Source: Ophiocordyceps camponoti-saundersi (nom. inval.)
Taxonomy: Eukaryota; Ascomycota; Sordariomycetes; Hypocreales; Ophiocordycipitaceae
Assembly: GCA_003339415.1 (NCBI GenBank)
Contig: PDHQ01000033.1
Span: 124,001 to 188,000, forward strand
DNA length: 64,000 bases
Reading direction: 5' to 3'
Shown: one piece after another, positions 45,602-55,542 of the stretch
Layout of the letters: each line of letters begins with the position of its first letter
How positions within the stretch are numbered: position 1 is the stretch's first letter
Program-made: the position numbers and the translations under genes
Notes under the pieces: generated by a model
What the model was told of the DNA's origin: nothing
Database searches by the model: none
The model's input: only the letters and a program-made list of their open reading frames with translations

Positions 45602-47549
45602 ATGTATGCGTCTCCTTCTCTGGCTTGCTATCCCTTTCCAGCTGACAATCCCTCTTCACAGGTCTCAGAATCCCGGACAGCGTCGCAACATCACAGGCCC
45701 GTAAGTCGCATTACCTTTCCCTGACTGCTGGCTCTGGGACTGACTCGAAATCTCGCAGGCAATCGGCATTGACAGACTTTCTCGCCGTCAGTTATTCACT
45801 CCCGTCCGATGTATCGTCGAAAGTTACTGACAGTCAAGACAGTCACACAACATCTCCGCTCGTCAGATCAGAGACGACGCAGAACGCCGCCGCCAGGAGG
45901 CCGCTGCTCAGGCCGCTGCTCAGGCTCAGCAGAATGGCCAGGAAGCATCTCAGTCTGTGACCGAGCCTATCCCTGCTCAGAGGCAGAGAAAGGAGAAGGT
46001 TAAAGCCAAGAAGGGGTCCAATAAGCGGAAAAAGCGCGCCCAAGACGACGACGACGACGACGACGAAGACGATGACTACGACGACGGCCTTGCACGAGCC
46101 CTAAGCCGTGCTGCACATACGCCTCTCCCGGGACAGATGGAAAACTGTCCATTATGCGGAAAGCGATTCACCGTAACGCCCTATTCCCTCGCAGGCCCCG
46201 AAGGTGGCCTCCTATGCGCTCCTTGCGGAAGGGAGCTCGCCAAGGAGCGCCAAGGTCAGCCAAAGAAGAAGCCTCGGAAGCAGGTCGGTGGCGTCGGCTC
46301 GCGTCGAGCCCTGCAGAGTCGCATTCTCGACGGAGATGTCGGCACCAAGAGCCTCGCCACGTTGTGCGTCCAGACGCTCGCGGGAAACGTCGACATGGCC
46401 GACAGCCTGGGCGACCTGCCGGACCACCTCATCGACAAGATTGCGAGACTCTTCTCCAAGCGTAGGCTACTGAGGCCCGAGACGTTGCCGCTGTTTGCGC
46501 AGCCGACGACGGAGACTCTGCGCATCTACGACGGCGCGAGACTCGGTGAGCAAGAGTTTATCAGCATCTTTCAAGTCGCTCCCGGCCTTCGGAGGTTCAT
46601 GGCTCGTTGCGCCATCCAGTTCAAGGACGAGGTGATGGACTACCTCATTTCCCGCGACATCTCCCTCGAGAGCTTCTACCTGCACGGCGCAAATCTCCTG
46701 AGCGAGGACAAGTGGCACGAGTTTCTCGTCCGCAAGGGACAGACACTCCGGGAATTGCAGGTCTACTATACAGACAAGCATTTTGGCGACGAGAGCATCA
46801 AGATGGCTGCCAAGTCTTGTCCCGATCTGCGGCGACTCAAGGTGGAGCACAACCAGAAGGTCACGGACGAGGGCGTCGAGGCCATCGGTCAGATAACTAA
46901 TCTCGAGCACCTGGGGCTGCAACTGCAGAACCGCATCTCGTCGGAAGCCATCGTCGAGGCCTTGTCAAAGATTGGACCGAAGCTCATGACGCTGTCTCTG
47001 AAGGTGATGGCGGATGCTGACGATTCCGTTCTGGCGGCCATTCACACGCACTGCCATGTACTAGAGAAGCTGCGCATCACCGACAGCGAGAAGATGACGG
47101 ATGCAGGCTTCGTCCAGCTATTCACGGGGTGGTCGAATCCGCCGCTCAGGTTCGTCGACGTGCAGAAGTGCCGGCACGTCGACTCGAACGAAGCGCGCGA
47201 CAACAGCAAGAACATTGGATTCTGCAGCGGAGCCTTCAAGGCGCTGATGGCGCACTCGGGCAAGAAGCTGGAGAGGCTCAACGTGCACGCCTGTCGCCAC
47301 ATCTCGAGGGATGCCTTGGAGGAGGTGTTTTCCAAGACGGCCGAATTTCCACAGCTGCAGAAGCTCGAAATCAGCTTCTGCGAGGGGGTGACGGACTTTG
47401 TCCTGGGCAGCATCTTCCGGGCCTGTCCGAAGATTAAGGAGGTAAACGTCTTTGGCTGCATGAAGGTCAGGGAGGTGAGGGTGCCGCGGGGGGTGATTAT
47501 GGTTGGGGTGCCGAATGCGCGAGGGATGATGACTGAGGGGGTAGAGTGA
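45602..47549 (+). CDS. RAD7: DNA repair protein RAD7 (Zn finger, LRR), start codon split by intron
   Basis: Exons 45602-45603, 45662-45700, 45759-45786 and 45843-47549 give 591 residues. The AT of the start codon ends exon 1 and its G opens exon 2 (AAAAT|GTATGC...CTTCACAG|GTCTCAG). The joined N-terminus reads MSQNPGQRRNITGPQSALTD then FLASHNISARQIR, which is what I expect of Rad7. Without these introns the frame starts only at 45957 and lacks the conserved N-terminus. A basic/acidic segment (KKGSNKRKKRAQDDDDD) precedes a C4 zinc motif (CPLCGKRF ... LLCAPCG, about 124-160). Leucine-rich repeats follow to the C-terminus (LRELQVYY, LRRLKVEHN, LEHLGLQ, LEKLRITD). Rad7 partners Rad16 in damage recognition for excision repair. 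Confidence 0.93.
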
Positions 47550-48281
47550 CTTGTTTGTGTCTGCTTTGGCGTTGCTTGAGATGAGGATGGGAAAGATGGG
47601 CGTGAAGTTAGAGACGATGATGCTACGGTCAAGGTGGTTTTTATATCACGGTTTGATTTCTGGTGTGTTTTATATGTATGTATGATTCAAGACGGGGGTG
47701 GCTTGACTAGATGTTTACACGAACCAACCAGCTCATGAGAAGCAGTCCTCTCTAAGACAGCTGGCCTTCAGTGCGTACTAGGTGGTTATTGGGTTGGTTG
47801 GTTCGCTTATTAGTCACGAGTCAGGGGGGGAGGCCGGGGTAGGGGGGAAGTTTGTTTCGGAGCCGCTGAGGATCGGGCCGAGCCGAGACTGGGATTTGGA
47901 TTTGCTAAGGTCTTGGCGGGAAGGATGGATGTTGGAGGGGGGGGAGTTGCTTGAGTGATGGAGAGGAATGAGAAGACGACGATGATGATGGTTAAGATAG
48001 AGGTTAAGATGAAGATGAAGATGGAGATGACGAAGAAGATGGAGATGACGAAGACGGAAGCAAAGTGTAGAGATCCGAGTCTTGTCCTAAACCATGACCT
48101 CGGTATGAACCGTAGACAAACGAGTGTAACCGTGAGACATGATCCCCCCCCCCCCCCCAATCATAGGCCGAGAGTCCGAGACAAAGAACACCATGCATTA
48201 AGCTTCAACTCTATCTCCAACTTTTGTGCCACCGCTTTCTCCACGGTTTCGGAAATATACCATGTAAGTATATGTATATAC

Positions 48282-48302
48282 ATATATATATATATATATA
48301 TA
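48282..48302. repeat. TA microsatellite
   Basis: Almost perfect TA tract; a second one with TATG/TAGA interruptions lies at about 48683-48741. Confidence 0.85.
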
Positions 48303-50277
48303 AACAGCGCGTGGAGCACGACGAGAGAGAGAGATGCCCAGGTAGTTGATACAGGCCTTGTGTATGCTATATAAAGACAGTAGCCTGTGTATATATATAT
48401 CTAATCACGCGCCATTTATGTGCCTGAATCGAGGAGCGTGGTTTTTTTTTTTCCTCATATCATGGCGATGCTTGTGTCATTTCCCGAGTTGTTGTTTTCT
48501 TGCTATGGGTGGGTTTGGGGCGGAGATGAGGTGAAAGTCGGCTACTGAGGATTTAAGGCTCAGAGGATGGGCTGCTTGGAATTGGGGTGAAGGCATCGCC
48601 ACTTCCAAGACTTGTGAAGCCTGGCTTCTGGCTGTTGTCTTTGGATGGTGTTGTAGTAGACGGGGGAGAGGGAATCACTGATGAATATATATATGTATAT
48701 ATATATATGTATAGATAGATATATATAGATATATATATATCTCCTTGTGGTTAATTCACTCACGAGCCGACGACAACGCCAAGTAAGTTCACCCAACCTC
48801 TCCCCCCCCCCTCCATGTTCAACAACAAGAGAGAGAGAAGAGGGGGGAGCAAGTAGATTGATATTTATAGGCAGCTATTCCGCAACGAGATTGATTAGGC
48901 ATCTCTTTCGTATGAGGGGAACTTTTGTTTCTTGCTGCTTGTTTCGGCCGCTTCTTCTTGACGCCAAGTTGGCATACATCTGTATATGTCAGGTCGTTAA
49001 ATCGCTTTTTGCTTCTCGCCAAGTTGCATTACTTGGATGTGAAGGTATATATGGGCAGGGATCATCGTTGGTTCGAGTTGTCGCTTCGTCCGTCTTGAAC
49101 TTGATACCTTGTCTGTCCTCTTCCTTCTCTTTCTCTTCTCCCTCCTCTTCCTCACGAACCCTCGTCAAAACAGCCGTGTACACAAGTCGTTCTCACAAGG
49201 GCATAAACGGCCGCGCCGACACTCTTCATCCCCCTAAGCCGGCATCTTTCCCATCGACGGATCTTTTGCCCTCCCCCCCTCCTCGTAATAACCAGCCACA
49301 GCTCCGATGACACCCCCCCCTCTTTTTCCACCTCGGTTACAATCGTCGGGGATCGAGTGATTTGCAAGGGAAAAAAAAAACACAAGAAAAGGGGAAAAAA
49401 AGAAAAGGAGAGAAAATAAGCTCATGATATACTCGACTGTCATAAGGAGAGAAGAACCGGTTTCCAAGTCTCCGTCGTTGCCTGTTTGAGTAACAAGTTG
49501 GGCTTCATTTCCTCACTTCTCGAAGAAACAAAAAGTGCTGTAAAAGATTGCCGCATGTAGAGAGAGAATGAAGAAGGGGTGGAAGGGCCTCAACTCACTA
49601 ACCGCAGTAGACGATAAAGAAGACGTCAGAGCCACTCTCCTCGAATCATTCACAACTGAGTAGTCAAACTTGCCCCCTCCCCCCTTCCTCGTTTCTGTTT
49701 GCTGTTTCTTCTATGGCATCATCTTTTTCTGTTTCATCGTCTATCCTTTAGTATCGTTTTATAGCCTCGTCAGGAGGGTAAGATACGAAGAGAGGGGCTC
49801 GAACCAAGTTTCCATCTGGATAGATGGACAGGTTGCGGAGTATTCCGTTCGGATATGCCGAGAATAGACCGTTTTCACCCATCAGTTTCTTGTGTCTCTC
49901 TCCGTGTGTTTTTTTTTTCCCTCTCGTTCGTATCTTTTGTTTTTTTTTTCCTCATCGAAGAAAGCATCATCAGGAGGGAAACAAGAAGTTTAAAAGTCCT
50001 CATAGTTAACTTCATAGTCCGGGTTATAAAAAAAGACGGTTATTAGCGATTTCGAAACTTGTTTTCGTCTCTTCTGTCGTTGACATAAGAGTTGCCGCTG
50101 GAAAGAAAGAAGAAGAAGATGGTTGTGGATCTTTTTGTTTTGATGAAAAAAGAGACATTTGAAGAGAGAGAAAGGGACAAAGGGCTTTGTGTAGTTTATC
50201 ATCTGAAAGGTTCTCTCTCAGCCTGTGCGGCTTCAACTTGGTTGCGAACTTTAAGTCGTTCGTTTCCCCCCTCTCCT

Positions 50278-50350
50278 TCTTTCTCTCTCTCTCTACCTCT
50301 CTCTATCTCTATCTCTCTATCCTTCTCTCTCTCTCTATCTCTCTCTCTCT
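50278..50350. repeat. CT-rich microsatellite
   Basis: Polypyrimidine array of TCTC/CTAT units on the plus strand about 0.4 kb upstream of a secreted-protein gene. Confidence 0.8.
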
Positions 50351-50704
50351 CTCTTTCTCTACCTCCATCTCTGTTTCCATCTTTATCTCTCTTTCTTCTA
50401 CAAGGGAAAAACAAAAGAAGAGACTGAAAGAAGAAGAAGCCCTGAGGGAAAGAAAAAACGAGTTGAAAATAAAAGAACCTGTTCATCGTATTATTCCCTC
50501 CCCGCCCTGACATCTTGAAATACTGCCCCCTTTCCTCCCCATCTCTCTCTCTCCCTTTCGTTTCTTCCCCCCCTTCTCTCTCTCTCTCTCTCTCTCTGTC
50601 GTTATTGATACAAGAAAACATCTTCTTTCTTCCCTTTTGTTTTCCTTTCTTTTTTTTTCCTTTCTTGCCTGCCTTTTTCTTTTAATTTGCTTTACATCAA
50701 TACC

Positions 50705-51662
50705 ATGACTCGTCTGCAGGCGCTTCTTCTTGTCGCTTCTTGGGCAACTCAGGTAAGAAAAAAGGGGGGTGGAGGTTTCAAGGAAGCGGAACCAGATGCT
50801 TTCCAAGTGCATAAACTCTAATGTCCAAGGGGGTAAGGTCTACAGTACGGTCCCGATAGACGGCGTCAATACCTTCGACCCCCAATGGCTGATACCCGTC
50901 TTCCCGGATCAGCCGAAACTGGTTCTCAACGGCACAATCCAGCAGGTTCAGAGGACGGCGAGGGCGCTGAACCCGGATTGGGACGATTACATTGGTAACT
51001 TGACCGAGGCTGCTGCTGAAGGGGAGGAGGAGGAGGAGGAGGAGGAGGAGGATGTGGTGGTAGAGTCGTTGCACAGGAGAAGCCGTCGCTGCTCTCACAA
51101 CTGTGCCAAGTTTGCCGTCAAGAGCCTCAACTGTGACGATAACCCGCAGAACTGGAGGAGAGCCTTTGTCAACGACATCATCGCCGGGATTGATCACCTA
51201 AGAGGTCAGCAGGGAATCCCGTATAGCACCCCTGGTCCTAAAACCTGTGGCAGAGTCAGCTGCTCATGGAAGTCGGCCATATGGTGGTGTAACGATGTGC
51301 GTTTTTCCCTTCTTCCTTTCTTTTCCTTTCCTTCAAGTCTTTCCCTTCCCTTCTCTTCCCTCTCTCCAAGTCTTTTCCCTCTCTTCGACGTCTTTTCCGA
51401 GTCTTTTCCAAGTCTTTTCCAAGTCTTTTTCCAAGTCTGTTCGAGGAACAACAGTCTTCTAATACGTCGTGAAACAACTTTTTACAAGGCTACGACGGAA
51501 AAATTCCTCAGCTCCTTCACTGACATCGCCAATGGCGCCTACTACATCATCAATTCATGTCCCAAGGTAAGGGATAGCTCTCAAGGGGCCTATGTATGGG
51601 GACAAGTCTTTCACGTAGATAATTGGAACGTCATCGTCAGGGAGGATCGGCAGGACTGTTAG
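50705..51662 (+). CDS. Small secreted cysteine-rich protein (effector-like), 3 exons
   Basis: Proposed exons 50705-50752, 50838-51296 and 51489-51662 give 226 residues, all phase 0. MTRLQALLLVASWATQ is a short signal peptide split off by the first intron. The next part has a run of nine Glu and a basic RRSRR site near the middle, suggesting a pro-region cut by a Kex2-like protease. The remaining part has eight Cys (CSHNC, LNC, TCGRVSC, WWC, NSC, final DC), enough for four disulfides. It also has conserved-looking motifs CGRVSCSWKSAIWWCND and GQVFHVDNWNVIVRED. I recall similar uncharacterised secreted proteins in Fusarium and Colletotrichum; function unknown. The first acceptor could instead be at 50795, and the last one is an AAG at 51488, so both junctions need transcript support. 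The second intron holds repeated AGTCTTTTCCA units. Confidence 0.65.
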
Positions 51663-53273
51663 CTTCTTTCGAGGCTACGTGTACTATTCGGATGGAGGGG
51701 AAAAGGGGGCTTATATTCGGGCTGTTTTATAGACATATCATGACCTGCTGGATGCGGTAAATTTTTTTAATCAAGAAATACATACATATTTACAATATAA
51801 AGGAAACCATGATAACTGTCTTGTTGTCTACAGAGATATCCTTACATATATGTATGCACATATCTGTATATACACACACACATATCCAAACCCGTCAGTC
51901 TCATCCATCATACTACCCTGCCATATAGCAACTTATACAAGGCAAACGGAGAGCCCGAAGGCGCCAAGCCAGGCCCTCTCACTGCCCCCCTCAAATCGCT
52001 GCTCGGATATACACACCTACTTAGACGAGTATCTTCTTCCACACACGTGAGACCAATGAATCTGCTGGCGAGCATAAGAAGCCCATCCAAAAGCCCACAT
52101 AGCGTGTAGCACAAGATTCCTCATCCGGCTATACCCTACAAAGTAAAGACCGCCGTATCATCATCCCACAGAGCAGAACCACCGCCGACGAGAATGACTC
52201 GAAACGTGGCATTGACGTCACTGGCTCCTGTTTTTGCACGTGTCTGCAAACCAGCATGAATCGGCTTCCCTTTCCCACGTTTTTGTTTCACCTTCTTATC
52301 CTCTCTGGCATTGATGGCCTCAACTTGATCTTGAATGCCTTGTCGTGTATATTATATTGTAGTTGTTGATGGTAAAGACTACATGTACAGTCTTCGATCA
52401 AGTAACCATTAGCAGTTGACTTTCGTCTTCCGTCGTATGTCTGATCAAGTGGAAACAACATTGTTAAGCTTAGAACAAGCTTATCTCGCCCTGTGGGGTT
52501 TTCAGTTTCAACCTTGAGCTAGAGGGAAACAGTTCATCCTCTCACCCAGTTAAAGAAATACTCGACTCGGGACAAATTCTCGTTGATTCCATGCAATTCC
52601 ATGTTGTCGAGAAGCCTTCTGCTGCGTCGAAAGAAGAACAGTGACGTCAAGAGGGGGAGGAGGGAAATGAATCAGTAACGATTCGCCATGCTGATGAATC
52701 TTCTGTAACATCAGACGACGATGCTGTAAAGGGCTGTGACATCCGGCGATTCCGCTATAGCTGTGACATCAGATGAATCCATCATAGAAACACCCAGACA
52801 GGCATAGCCTCCTTGGACTCCAATCACCCTTGAGACGATCGATTCCAAATCCTCTATTCCAAGATGGGTATTCCGTGTATCCACCTGCGAGGCATTCATC
52901 ACGGGTTATCCCTGTTTACCCCGGTCTGGCTATGAATATGATATCAGGAGAGGTGTGAGCTAACTGATGATGCCTGCATATGTGTATGTACGCATCTACA
53001 GATTAATGACTCGTCTTGAAGTATGGAAATCCCGTATCTCAAAGACTGTGGGCCGGATGCGAGACGCTGTGCCTCGTCGACAGTATCCACGCCGAGGCTG
53101 TCACGGGCAACCTCGATAATCTGATGGAGGGCAGCTCAAGGGTATTTAAAGGGACCAGTCAATCCCGTCAAGATGATCAGCCAACCTCTCACTCATCTCG
53201 TTCCATCATCATCCAGTCTCTCTTCAAACCAATCTCTGCAGCAACCAAACAAAAACTTCCTTGATAACACAAA
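51663..53273. other. Gene-free region
   Basis: No gene recognised. The short minus frame at 52902-52711 has no features. The promoter of the next small gene is at the end: a TATTTAAAG at about 53142-53150 and a CAT-rich leader. Confidence 0.4.
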
Positions 53274-53519
53274 ATGAAGGCCGTTCTCACCATCGTCACC
53301 GCTCTGGCCGCTTTCGTCTCCGCCGCGCCCGTTCCGAGCCCGGTGCCCCAAGAAACATTCCAACCTCCACGGTTCGGAATCAATAAGGCCGGGAAGGTGT
53401 CCACGACGCAACCGCCTCCGGGCAGCAGATGTACGCCAGGTCCGGGTCGGAGCTGTTTGGTGGCTCCTAACTTCAGTAAATCCCCCCTCGATAACGGTAG
53501 AACCCAATTCAACAATTAG
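53274..53519 (+). CDS. Small secreted protein, 81 residues
   Basis: An 81-codon frame with an A-rich start context (ACACAAAATG) about 125 bp after a TATTTAAA box. MKAVLTIVTALAAFVSA is a good signal peptide, with likely cleavage before APVPS. The mature peptide is about 60 residues, Pro/Gly-rich, with two Cys (SRCTPGPGRSCLV). I do not recognise a family; candidates are an effector or a cell-wall peptide. A GTAAGT donor lies 11 bases after the TAG and a matching acceptor (AAACGCAG) ends at 53602, suggesting a 3'-UTR intron. Alternatively, the GTAAAT at 53477 is used as donor and the C-terminus differs. It could also be a chance frame, but the signal peptide and promoter argue against that. Confidence 0.52.
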   Translation: MKAVLTIVTALAAFVSAAPVPSPVPQETFQPPRFGINKAGKVSTTQPPPGSRCTPGPGRSCLVAPNFSKSPLDNGRTQFNN

Positions 53520-53973
53520 AGTCACTTGGTAAGTGGCAGACTTCGAAAGCTTGCCATATGCTAGTGGTAACGTCTAGCTAATGAATGACATATAAACGCA
53601 GACCTTACATTCATCGAACCAGATCTGGATATCATCCATCTTCTTCAGCTCCAGGACGTTTCGGCAGATCCCAAGAGAAGACTTGTCTCCTTTTCCTTTC
53701 TTCACTTCCTTTAGAACAGATAGACTGCTCAAGACGAGTTGGCACGACTCTTTTCCCCTTTCTTCTTCGTGCCAAGATATGATGAACCAGGCTTGAGCCT
53801 TCGAGGCGAGCCTGACTATACATACATACATACACATCCCCATTGCCTACCTAGGTACCCATCATTTGGCACGTGGACACCCTTAACGCCCAGAGAGTGT
53901 GCTCTCCATGTATCGACATATGCAGTAAATCTCGCTTCAATTTCACCCCAACATCCCAGAGGATGATATAGTC
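53520..53973. other. Convergent 3' spacer
   Basis: Between the small secreted-protein gene and the mitochondrial L34 gene. It contains the putative 3'-UTR intron (53531-53602) and a CATA array (53819-53834). No gene. Confidence 0.4.
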
Positions 53974-54413
53974 CTAGTGGGCACCGAGCTCCCTTCTACC
54001 CTTGGCCCTCCTCCGCGCCAGTATCTTCCGACCTTCCTTTGTGCGAATGCGACTAAGGAAGCCGTGACGCCGCTTCTGAACCAGCCGAGTTGCCCTGACC
54101 ATCGTGTTTCGCGGCCCAAACCGTAGCTGCAGGCTGGCAAGCGCCGGGTGTGACGACACGGCGCTCCGAGGGACGACGTCGGCGCAAGCAGAGCTGTCCA
54201 TCATAGCTGGAGGCGCGAAGCCCGTGCCGCTTCGCAGACGAGAGGAAATGGGAATCGTCGGTCGGTGAGGAATGAGCGTCGTAAAGGTTCTTTGTCGGAC
54301 CTGTCAGTTGAAGCTGGGTACAAGGGGAAGCAGATGCCGATCTACCTCGGGCTAGCAGAAGACAATGGACGGAATAGAAGCGGACGGGCGAGTGAAACGA
54401 TTGAGAATTTCAT
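53974..54413 (-). CDS. MRPL34: Mitochondrial large-subunit ribosomal protein bL34m (2 exons)
   Basis: Exons 54413-54346 and 54289-53974 give 127 residues. The C-terminal 45 residues carry the bL34 signature: QKRRHGFLSRIRTKEGRKIL followed by ARRRAKGRRELGAH. It is preceded by SSHPALASLQLRFGPRNT, typical of filamentous-fungal mitochondrial L34 as I recall it. The N-terminus MKFSIVSLARPLLFRPLSS is basic, hydrophobic and Ser-rich, as expected for a matrix-targeting signal. The intron runs GTAGATCGGC to CCGACAAAG with a CAACTGAC branch site, and restores the frame (SASP-RTFTTLIP). bL34 lies near the exit region of the large mitoribosomal subunit. A GTCACGTGAC palindrome lies 121 bp upstream of the start. 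Confidence 0.88.
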
Positions 54414-55542
54414 CTTCTCCTTCAGACACGACAATCAGTCGTGAGACAGGCGATTGCAGGGGTTGAGACAAGCTGCCAACGACGACAGCGATCAAGTCAG
54501 ATGATGCCATCGTCAAAAGTTGAGCAGTATACTGTCACGTGACCCTTGGAACGGATCAACTATCTACCGTCCGGCGTCATCCGACTTCATCCTTCGAGAC
54601 AGCCTCATTCCAACGATCATGGAGTAAAGCGCTGAAGAAAGACTTGGCCCCTACCTAACCATCTACCGCTAGCTCAAGCGTCCTTTTACAGATCTCCGTC
54701 GTGGCGCTGAAAATACGGGGGGCCAGCATCTTGCGCTAGAAGAGATGGGCACTGCTTATACCCGCTGGCTATTCGACCCATCGTCGTCCTTCCAGCCATG
54801 TGGCTCCGGATCATGACTGCATCGTCTCAAGACTCTGCTTGAAAATAACTCTCATCTAATACTTCATGTATCCAGCTTTTCCCAAGCATCGTCTGCTCCG
54901 AGACTCATGACGCCCATTCTCAGTAAATCCTTGATCTCATCTCACCTCACAGCTCGCTTCATCTTCTCCTCCGCCATGCAGCAAGTCTCACCACGTCTTT
55001 GTCTCACGCGTCATAGAAATAAGGGAAAAACGTGACTCTCGATGAAAGCCGTTCCGTTCGATGGCTGGCTTCTTATCTTTTTCGTCTGTAAATTCCACGC
55101 TTCGTCTCCCCACCCTCAACATGGCCGTGGTCCCAAGGTCCGGCCGACGTCCTTCCGCGACGGAGCTTGATAGGAGCCTCTTACGCTTCTAGCCCCGTGG
55201 CCAAGTGCCCTCTGCTAGAGGTGTGGAACGGCTCGAGTTGGATCGGCTTTGTCCACCTCGCGGAATTCTTGCCTGGGGCTATTCCAGAGAGAGCGAGAGA
55301 AGACGCAGCCCCCTTTTTTCATCGGACAAGGGTCCTTTTCCTCGTTGCAACGGTCCTCGATATCCTGGCTGCGGCGGAGCTACTTGAGCGACCGTGTTCG
55401 AGTACGTTCGAAAGGTCTTGCACGATACGCTCCCTCCAGCAAGACCAGGCGTAGCGCCGAAGCCGAAACCCGACAGCCTTTCGACATACATGCTCCGGCT
55501 GCTCCTAGCAGTCGCGAAGAGTTCGCCGCCTGATCTCGAAAG
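54414..55542. promoter_or_regulatory. Divergent region between MRPL34 (-) and the subtilase (+)
   Basis: No gene recognised in about 1.1 kb. It contains the palindrome GTCACGTGAC (54534-54543) on the MRPL34 side. Several short plus-strand frames lie before the subtilase ATG and show no family features. Confidence 0.45.
54534..54543. promoter_or_regulatory. GTCACGTGAC palindrome upstream of MRPL34
   Basis: A 10-bp perfect palindrome with a CACGTG core, 121 bp from the MRPL34 ATG, a position suited to a bHLH factor site. Binding is not shown. Confidence 0.4.

Larger units (their letters stand above)
47550..50704. other. 3.2-kb gene-free region rich in simple repeats
   Basis: No supported gene. 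It contains purine (GAT/GAA)n DNA (47970-48060), TA tracts (48282-48302 and about 48683-48741), CT tracts (50278-50350 and 50576-50597) and many T or C runs. Open frames here encode only Ser/Leu, Arg/Glu or Lys repeats. Confidence 0.45.

Noticed and set aside
49790..49815. Possible tRNA T-loop on the minus strand (GGTTCGAGCCCC)
   Set aside because: The flanking bases do not form a T-stem and no acceptor or anticodon stem can be drawn.
54346..54510. Alternative frame starting ATG 54499 region upstream of MRPL34 (MASSDLIAVVVGSL...)
   Set aside because: Stops after about 52 codons and does not join to the bL34 domain in phase; the MKFSIVSLARP start does.
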